Shown here piece by piece: positions 56,183 through 64,000 of a DNA stretch of 64,000 nt (position 1 is its first letter; every line of letters begins with the position of its first letter). The position numbers and the translations under genes are program-made. The stretch is from Sipunculus nudus. Taxonomy: Eukaryota; Annelida; Sipuncula; Golfingiida; Sipunculidae. Under the pieces are notes generated by a model that searched no databases, was not told where the DNA came from, and was given only the letters and a program-made list of their open reading frames with translations. The stretch covers positions 11,470,664-11,534,663 of the forward strand of contig CM049315.1 in NCBI GenBank assembly GCA_026874595.1, in the 5' to 3' direction.

Positions 56183-57700
56183 TTTTTGTGTTGTGTGCAC
56201 CAATGCCAGAATTTCAGCAGTGATGTTTGTTTAATTGTTTCGTTTTCTAAGTGTTTAGTACTTGCATTGTTCAAATACATGTTACACATGTTCTTGAAAA
56301 GTAATGGTCCAGCATTGAAGCATTATACCTTGTGCAATCTCATTGCACAGGTTCGCATTAGGCCTGTAGGCCTTGTTTTAAATCGGACTCCTCCATTCAT
56401 GGAGACAATCACTAGAGTTCAAAGTTTTCTATAAATAGACCATCGTGGTTTCCTTAAAAATAAATGTAATATTATTGTTATTATGTAGCCATAGTCATTT
56501 GGTTATTGATAAGTTTTGTGTTTAAGGGGGTCAGAAAATAAAATATTGACACGTTTAATCATATAAATGCCACTGAGGATACGCTTTATTTAGCCAAGCT
56601 TTGTATTGAGTGGCGAATCTGCGATTAGTGTCATACGAGCTCTTAGCATAACTCGAATGGCCACAATCATGACACCCATCTATTTTAGATAATTAACCTG
56701 TCCTTGGTATTTCTTATTTAAACATGTCTAGTTTACAAATTACATCCCCCATTTTCCCAGTTTAAACGGGGTCATCAGTATTACTAAATTGCCAATCATG
56801 CATTTTTTTACATAATCCAGTTTGTGTTTTTCATGCATGCAAGTTGGTCTATTTCAAATTTATAAGGGCTTCTTGTCAAAGGTCGGCGGGATATTTGGGT
56901 TTCACTGGTGCCACATTTTCTTAGCTTAACACATGCTCCTCTATGGGCCCTCTTTTTTGTGAACCTACAAGCGATCAAGGAACAAACACATCCACAATGC
57001 CTTGAAGAAGTTGGTGCAGGAGTATCCTAAATGTTGACCTTATTCTAGTCGACGATTTCTTGCAATTCCATCTTTACGTTAAACATGCTTGGTCTGAACA
57101 AGGACATCTTAGCCCCAACGATATGTATCGATTCATATAAAAGTAGCGTGTTTTGGACAGCTTTCCAGATTTGGAGAAAATCTCCTTACTTGCACCACTT
57201 ATTACACTAGTTAAAACTCATTTTCTATAGTTCAATAAAGAAAACAAAGTATGATCTACGGTCAAGAATGATTCAAGATCGATTGTTTGGCCGTGACTTT
57301 TGTTAGTATTCCGTGCATGGAGAGAATAAAAGCTGCAAGATAGGCCTATACATGTCAAGGATATCAATGATGAATTTACATAAAAAATATGCTAGAATAA
57401 AGAACTGTTGCTTCAAGTATAATGACTGGAGTAAAGATTGGGCATAACTATGATTATATTGAACGATCTGTGTAAATGACTCTACTGATACCATAATTTG
57501 GCAAACTGTTAAAGTTTATAAAATATATAAACAGTTTACTTTAGTGTTATAATTTCAGAAAATGTTCTACTCTAATTGCTTTGATAAAGAATGTTATAGG
57601 GTTTTTTTCTAATGGTCAAAGGGTATGGCACCTGCATGGGTCTACCATGCATGCAGGGTCTCAAATGACCTAAATCAAGCAATGGTTAAACTGTCTGTCC
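56183..57700. other. No gene recognised
   Basis: AT-rich sequence with only short unremarkable open frames on both strands. Confidence 0.5.
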
Positions 57701-57738
57701 CTTCTTTGTGTATAGGACGGATGTGTTCATAAATACCG

Positions 57739-57781
57739 AGCCCAGTGCATCAAACTTCCCCAGAGTTTGATGCACTGGGCT
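57739..57781. repeat. Perfect 18-bp inverted repeat with 7-nt loop
   Basis: AGCCCAGTGCATCAAACT is followed by tccccag and then its exact reverse complement. Confidence 0.95.
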
Positions 57782-57847
57782 GACCAGGCTTAGGTAAGCA
57801 AGGCAGTTGCCCACAAGTGAACTGTGACAAATTTGTTGCCTCAAGCT

Positions 57848-58095
57848 ACTGCACTGAGTGAACTCTTGACCTGCACCTGGCTGGACTGAGTGAACTTTTG
57901 ACCTGTACCTGGCTGCACTGAGAGAACTCTTGACTTATTGCATAATCTGACACAGTTGCAGTCTGCCAACGCTATAAATAGATCCAGGCTGAACTTTGGT
58001 GCCAAATCTGATGCAGTGAGCAGTCTGCCAAAGCTATAAATACTATAGTAGAATGCAGCTACTGCACTGAATGAACTCTTGGCCTATACCTGGCT
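57848..58095. repeat. Degenerate tandem repeat, 40-45 bp unit
   Basis: Units of the form ctgcactgagtgaactcttg followed by acctgcacctgg; three close together, a fourth near 58060 after a spacer that is itself partly duplicated (gccaacgctataaatag / gccaaagctataaatac). Confidence 0.75.
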
Positions 58096-58730
58096 GCACT
58101 TCTTCCAATCCTTGCACTGTGCCAAAGCTATTTACAGAGCTGATATCTGCCAATGGTAAACCAAGTGCTGCCATCTATACACAAAAGTGGTCCCTACTTG
58201 AAATAACTTTGAAATTAATTTTCCCAATACAAAATACTTTTCAGCTGACTTTTTATAAAGAAAGAAATCAGGAATATATGTAAAATTATTACAGATGCAT
58301 ACTGAATGCAAAATTAAAATACAGATATATCTCATTGATGGCAGATTCTTGAATTAAGTTGAGTAGGGATACCAATAATTTATAATCCATGTACAGTTGT
58401 CTTTAAATAGCCACAGAGAGCGGGCTATCCAAGATTGTAACTTTGCCTGGTATGATGAATAACTCAAATCATAAATCTAATTTCTTTAAAAGCTTTTAAA
58501 AAAAATTCTTGTCAATATTAACCAAAGATAACCTGAAATCTAAATGTCTAGTGGCATGATGTAATAGATGCTGATAAACTGGTGCCAGGCTAGATGTAAC
58601 AGCATCACACAGCTAACATATATGGTAAAATGACTCAATTCAATTTCCATAATTCAGCCAAAAATCATTCATGTGGAACCATTAATGACAATTATTATAA
58701 GAATCATTGTAGGGATTATTCTTGTAAAAT

Positions 58731-59665
58731 ATTTAACCAACTGGCTTCAGTGGCATCAGTCGAAAAACGTTTCGCAGGTTTATAACTCATATAGGAAGAT
58801 ACAGCAAACTGGCTAAGTTCAGCTTCCCATAACTCAGCCAAAAAGCACTAAACCAAAACCATTTGAACAAACTTGAATTATCAACATCTGAGGATAATTA
58901 ATGTGAGATTTAAGAAATTGGCCCAGTGGTTTTTGAGAAGATCTTTTTAGCCACTGAGCTAAAATGGGCTGTTATGGCATATGACTAAATTCAGCTTCCC
59001 ATAACTTGGCCGAAAGTCACTGAACAGAGACCATTTGAACAAACTCCAGAAAGCACTACCCTAGGATCATTTCTGTGTCTGTGCGATATTAAACATTTTG
59101 GCCATATGGTTTCAGAGAAGAAGTTTTTTGTAGCCCTCAGTGTGATACAGGCACTGATGACCCCGTACAAAAAAGGCCGATGCAGGTGGCGTCACCAATA
59201 CCTCAATTTCAGATATGACCTATGTGACCAACATTGGCATTAAATTTGGTGATGATCACGATAGCTCCAGCCATTTCTGAGATTTAAATTTTAATATGCT
59301 TTTTTTGACAGATGACAAAGTTCAACCTCCTGTAACTCGGCCAAAAATCTCCGAACCGGAACCATTCGAACAAACTTGAGAGAGATTGTTCCAGGGATCA
59401 TTTCTGTGAAATATTGGACAATTTGGCTGGACAGTTTCGGAGATGAAGATTTTTAAAGTTTTTTTTTAGCTTTTTCCCTATAAAATCTAAAAAAATGCAG
59501 TTAGAAAAAAATAAACAAAATCCGATACCTATAGTTTTTTTTATGACTGATTATTTGCAAAAAAAATTGGTGATGCTAGCTCCTGCCGTTTTTGAGATAT
59601 AACGTACAGACGACGCACGACGGACGACGCCGCACCATCGCATAAGCTCACAGGTTCGCTAAAAA
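58731..59665 (+). repeat. Diverged tandem repeat ending in a GACGGAC-type tail
   Basis: Units share ttcagcttcccataactcag (58819 and about 58989), accatttgaacaaact and a ggttttgagaagatc-like block; a more diverged unit starts near 59315. The end (acgacgcacgacggacgacg, then cataagctcacaggttcgct) resembles the tail at 38268-38365. No coding frame. Confidence 0.7.
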
Positions 59666-59699
59666 ATACAAAACAGTCTCGTAATATTTCAGGATTATT

Positions 59700-60860
59700 T
59701 ACGGTTACAGTTAACTTGAGTTTAGCATATGTCTAGGCAGCACCTGCACATGTGACTGGAGCTGCTCCATACATGAATCAATCGTAAGGAGCAAGCGCAG
59801 TTCACTCAACACGAAAAGAGCCTAGAGCGCATGCGTGATTTTGTCAAAATGGGAAAGTCCCCACACGAGAAATGACGGGTTTCTTGCGTTATGGTGGTCT
59901 TGGTTACCGGCAGGTTAATCACCTCAATAATACCTCAAACGGGCACTAGGCGCCGCCACAGATTCCCTGCTCCGCTCCAGTTCAGATTATGAAGTGGAAT
60001 ATTCAGAGAGCTCGAGAGCATGCCACATTGAATGATCAGCTTAGATTTTGAAAATGTGCGTGCTATGAATTGTGATTCTAAATAAAACAGTGGAAAGTGA
60101 ATCATTTCTTGCACTTTGATTACCGGTGTCACCGTGAGTCCGACACGCGTGTGGCAATCGCGAACACCTGTTAGAACAGTCACCACAGGGCTCGGGGCGG
60201 GGATTGGGGTCCTTTTCATTGATCTCCTTTTTTATCAATGAGGCTGGCGTTTCTGAGACCCAAAATGTATGGTCCGCCCCAGGCATCCCGATTTGGGCTC
60301 TCTAAAGTGTACCCACGTCAATAATACCAACTGAGCTGAGGTCCCGTATGCAGACATCCTTAAAGTCTTGGTGCAAGCTAGACGCACGATTTTTTGGGGA
60401 TCGTACGTCCCCTGCGAATTTTTGGATGCCATGGTGGCCGTAGAGGATAAGCCCAGGTGACAACCGGCCGTACGTGCTCCTACGGCATGTTTGTGTCCAA
60501 ATTTTGTGAAGAATCTCACGTACCACGCAAGTCCGTCTTGCGAAATTTCGAGGTCGTAGACAGCCCGTATAACCTGGGTTGTGATCAAGGCTTACAGTAG
60601 AGCATCTGAGCACCGAGTGCCACCAGCTAGTTCAACATGGAATAGCTACCTGGGAATCCATCCAGCATGCATTCTCTGGACATGTCCGGACCAGGGTTAG
60701 CGACGCCAACAGTGCAGTTGAGTGCTGGTACAGGCAATGTGTTCCAAAACGTCCGTATTTTGTATCATATATCTTCCCAGTAGATTCCAGGTACGCTCCT
60801 TTGGCAGCAGTCTTGGCCTTTGGCCCTACGATTTCCACGAAACTATTTTTAGCGGACTGT
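59700..60860. other. GC-richer stretch with several overlapping open frames, unassigned
   Basis: CpG is more frequent than in surrounding DNA. Minus-strand frames of 117, 103, 94, 81 and 68 codons overlap. None matches a family I recognise and the frames are not continuous. It could be a CpG-rich promoter, an eroded coding sequence or a decayed element. Confidence 0.3.
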
Positions 60861-60916
60861 GAAGGGCGAAGATACCATTATATTTTCTTGGTGATCCGAA
60901 AAAGATCAAGTATAGG

Positions 60917-61364
60917 CAATGGCGTCAAGTGGGGGGGGGGGGGGGGGGGTGACTCGCGCACACACACGCATACATATATATCGTCTGTATTACACATTTC
61001 AAATATATTAGTACCTGTATAAAACTTTTCAAATATATATATAAATATATACATATATATACTTGATTAAATTTCAAATATATTACATGCAGTCAAGTAT
61101 AAGGTTTTAGAAAATAGGGTATTAAGTTTCCAGTAGGTTAGTTAATTCAAAACTAGGTTAGATATAATATTTCATAGTAAACTCACAAGTGAAACCAAAG
61201 TCTACTATTATATTTATTAATATTTTTCTTTTAGAATATATAAATATTATTCTCTAAACAGTGGGGGGGGGGGGGGGATTACATTTTGGCCCCTTGACAA
61301 AAGTGGCGGGATATATCCCCCCCCCCCCCCCCCCCCCCCCCCATTCTTTCTTGACGCCTCTGCT
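60917..61364. mobile_element. hAT-like MITE with homopolymer G and C tracts
   Basis: CAATGGCGTCAAG at the left and CTTGACGCCTCTG at the right are inverted repeats, flanked by agtatagg (60909-60916) and ggtatagg (61365-61372), 7 of 8 matching. Inside lie G runs at about 60931-60949 and 61262-61277 and a C run at about 61318-61342. Confidence 0.65.
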
Positions 61365-61372
61365 GGTATAGG

Positions 61373-63600
61373 CCTATAGGCGACATGAGTATGAAGGTAA
61401 ATTGATTAACAAATGGTTCTTTATTTGCATTTAAATAATTTTTAAAATATTTTGGACTTCTGATTTCAGTTCTGAATTTCAGAACTTGGAGTTATTAGCG
61501 TTTAGAATTTAGCGTTTCTATATGCAGGGCTAGGGAAATATAACCTGTAGTTAGAACGTTCGAGCAAATCGTTGCCACTTGTTTCAGATTTAACCTTGCT
61601 GCCTTGGAGGCCTGACGAACAGAAGGTTATGGTTAACCCGGAGACCATTCTCTATTATTACGCCTTCATCATTGGTCAAGGTCCAACGAAAGGCGTATTT
61701 GCTCATAAATTTGTTTTAAAAAAATCCCATGTTTTATTGGGTAAACTAGCGTTTTATTCAACATTGAATGCTTCAATTTTGCAACCTTTTAACGAACACT
61801 TTGTGAATTGTAAAATCTAGATTAGTTATTTAAGCCCTTGATATTTACTATGAAACAAGACATTTTTGATAATTTTAAAATCAGTTTCTTAAGAAGAGCA
61901 TATAGCTGATGCCAGAAAGACTTTGCGAATCAAACATGCATGAAAATATTTTTTATTTTGACGAAATCCGTCGACTATAGAAAGTATTAAAATTATACTG
62001 ATCGGTCTGTATCTATTGTCGTTCTAAGGTATCCTATATATCGTACAAAAAAGTCAAAACTTCCGCATGGACAAGCCTTTATGTTATATCTCTAGAAATC
62101 TAAAATAAAATAACCTCTGTTCTCCAGCCACGCAACCTACCTGCGTTAGAAAATTGGAAGTAAGAATCTTTATTCTTACAATATATAGGACTGCGGGCTG
62201 CAAGACCTCTATAGATCCATGCCGACTTCCCTGAGAAGTTTGGTGTTTTATAAAGTTATCCTAAAGTTATTCATTCATATACCTCATCCAGAACAGTCAC
62301 ATGCATGGAACAGCTGAGTATAAAAACGAAATAAGAAATTCCTTAAAATTTCACTACAAATTTCACTACGATCAGGAATTGGGGGGATTTAGGGCGGCGT
62401 GGGGTTGCACAGTCCCTCATCTCGATCTGAAAAATCTGGGAATAGTGACATTTTAAGTGAGCACACGATTAATACCGAAAACAACGCCGTTTTGTTCCAA
62501 CAGGCGGGGATACCCCGTGATATACACCTGTCGGCGCTGTGCTCATCGTCTCATGCCGATTAGGTGCTTCGCATTTGAGCTCCTCCCCTATTCTAAAATC
62601 CTCTATCCGCACATGATTAACTTGTGTGTAGGTGCATTCATACAAAAAAATGGTAAGTAAAGAACGGCTTTGTGAACCGTCATACACTTGGTGTGGTCAA
62701 TAGTCGTCGGGAGGTTTTAAAGGGTGCATCTAACTGTTGGCGCAACTTAATTTTGTTTTGGGAGCGAAATAAAAATACAATAGATTGGACAAAGTCGGGA
62801 ATTTAACACTTTTCGGTGGAGAAAAACATATCCTATAGTTTGCCGCGAGATGAGAGAAAAATGTCAAACTCACCTAACCAACATGCGGCTGCAAGCTTTC
62901 ATATATATAGGCCTATCGACAAGTAAGAACAAGCTGGTAGTTCGCGCCATCTGCCATTGCTTTAATGAACTGAGTGAGTTTCCCTATTACTTGAGCTTTT
63001 TCGGTCTTCCTGGATTTCCCTTGCAGATAAAAGTGTCATTCAGATATTGCCATCTTTGATTTATAGTTTTCGTGGGTAGTAGTATAAAATGAGGAGGAAT
63101 CACCAGGTCCTTCAACAACCTTGTGACGTACATATATGCAAATACCATAGATTAACACCCCTACCCCACAATTTACTGGACAGACCTTTAGTATGAACAA
63201 TTATAGAAGTTCCTGTTTTAATGGCAAATATAATTAGAGTACACTTATCAAATAAAATAATATATAAGGCCTATTACGGGTCATATATATTAGGCCTACG
63301 CTCCCACATAGTTCCCGCTACATAGTGCGAGCATAATTTGACTTATTATTCAATAAGACTAAAATCACAGCGACTATGATATATTAATCAACCATCCCAT
63401 GCACTGCATTGAATCATAAGATTCAAATAGTCATATGCCTCGTTCTGACCACTGCCTTTGTCACATACATGCAATGCTGAAGACAGTTGTAAAATCAAGC
63501 GTAACCTGATGCAAATATGAGTTATACTGGTATCGCCATCTGTCCTCAGCATTGTACACTACTTGGTCTGGATAGCCGAGAAGTCAGCAAACTCCGGGTT
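61373..63600. other. No gene recognised
   Basis: Mostly AT-rich. An 82-codon plus-strand frame (61572-61820) and two overlapping frames near 62460-62690 have no recognisable relatives. Confidence 0.5.
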
Positions 63601-63601
63601 C

Positions 63602-63700
63602 TATTTATAGACTGGGGAATACCAGAAATATTGTCAAGGATATATTATTAACACATTTCGAAGTTGTCAACCGATTTCAGACCAGAGGTTATCATGGGAG
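63602..63700 (+). promoter_or_regulatory. Possible promoter and minimal first coding exon
   Basis: A TATA-like box (tatttatag, 63602-63610) is followed about 85 bases later by ATGGGAG|GTGAGT (63694-63700, donor at 63701). This could be a first exon encoding Met-Gly of a gene lying beyond the window. The support is only these two short motifs. Confidence 0.2.
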
Positions 63701-64000
63701 GTGAGTGGAACTTATGGTTATACCTTGGTTAGTACAGGTACGGTTGTCTTACTGGGTCAAGCGCGCGTCGCATGGTTATTTTAAAAACAACATGAGGTTA
63801 AAAACCGGCGGCCGCGCGCGTTCTGGCACTTCTGCCGGCAGTATGATCAGTGATGATGCTCTTCAGAGCATGAAATTGCATTGATGCTGAAGCCAAAATC
63901 AGCAGCGTCCTCTGTAATCAGTGGTAATGTCAGCAGGAGAGCGATCTAAATTAAAGGTCTGTTGACGAGAAATTAGATGATTAGCTTTCATTATCAAAGC

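Overview
The window is AT-rich, intron-dense animal genomic DNA. It holds most or all of two conserved host genes arranged tail to tail, then a repeat-rich stretch with no gene I can name. Canonical GT-AG introns and long introns show a metazoan. The repeat types point to a mollusc, probably a bivalve: Pearl/Helentron-like elements with tandem cores, GACGGAC-rich repeat tails, and palindromic foldback elements. That placement is inference.

1-8988 shows no coding exon and is read as the 3' part of a very long intron. From 8989 to 27446 on the plus strand, fourteen exons splice in phase into about 2,637 residues: the C-terminal half of a FAT4/Fat-type giant protocadherin. In order these are the end of one cadherin repeat, twelve further repeats, a Fat-specific segment, four EGF domains, LamG, EGF, LamG, a membrane helix and a FAT4-like cytoplasmic tail ending EEYV. 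The N-terminal half lies upstream of the window. Its 3'UTR probably ends near 29.53 kb.

From about 30.66 to 51.3 kb on the minus strand lies a complete histidyl-tRNA synthetase (HARS) gene with twelve shared exons and two alternative last exons. The distal last exon (31188-31286) gives an ordinary soluble C-terminus. The proximal one (33331-33507) begins with a related R-E-x-P-R...E-L-Q segment but ends in a 21-residue hydrophobic helix right at the stop codon. That predicts a tail-anchored, membrane-bound HARS isoform and is the most notable observation here. The 5' end adds further choices: an in-frame upstream ATG in weak context gives a mitochondrial-presequence-like extension, and a separate phase-compatible first exon (49999-50154) gives another N-terminus.

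Introns and flanks hold many mobile-element remains: two related Helentron/HINE-like elements (23205-25112 in a FAT4 intron and 53143-56182), the second carrying a nested palindrome-rich foldback element (53548-55392); hAT-like MITEs (34813-35427, 40202-41324, 60917-61364); two LINE fragments (41340-42070, 51650-52590); and a 542-bp tandem duplication in a HARS intron. A 42-bp minisatellite in a FAT4 intron supplies the splice acceptor of the next exon. From 56.2 to 64 kb I recognise no gene; there is one GC-richer open stretch (59.7-60.9 kb) and a weak candidate first exon at the end.
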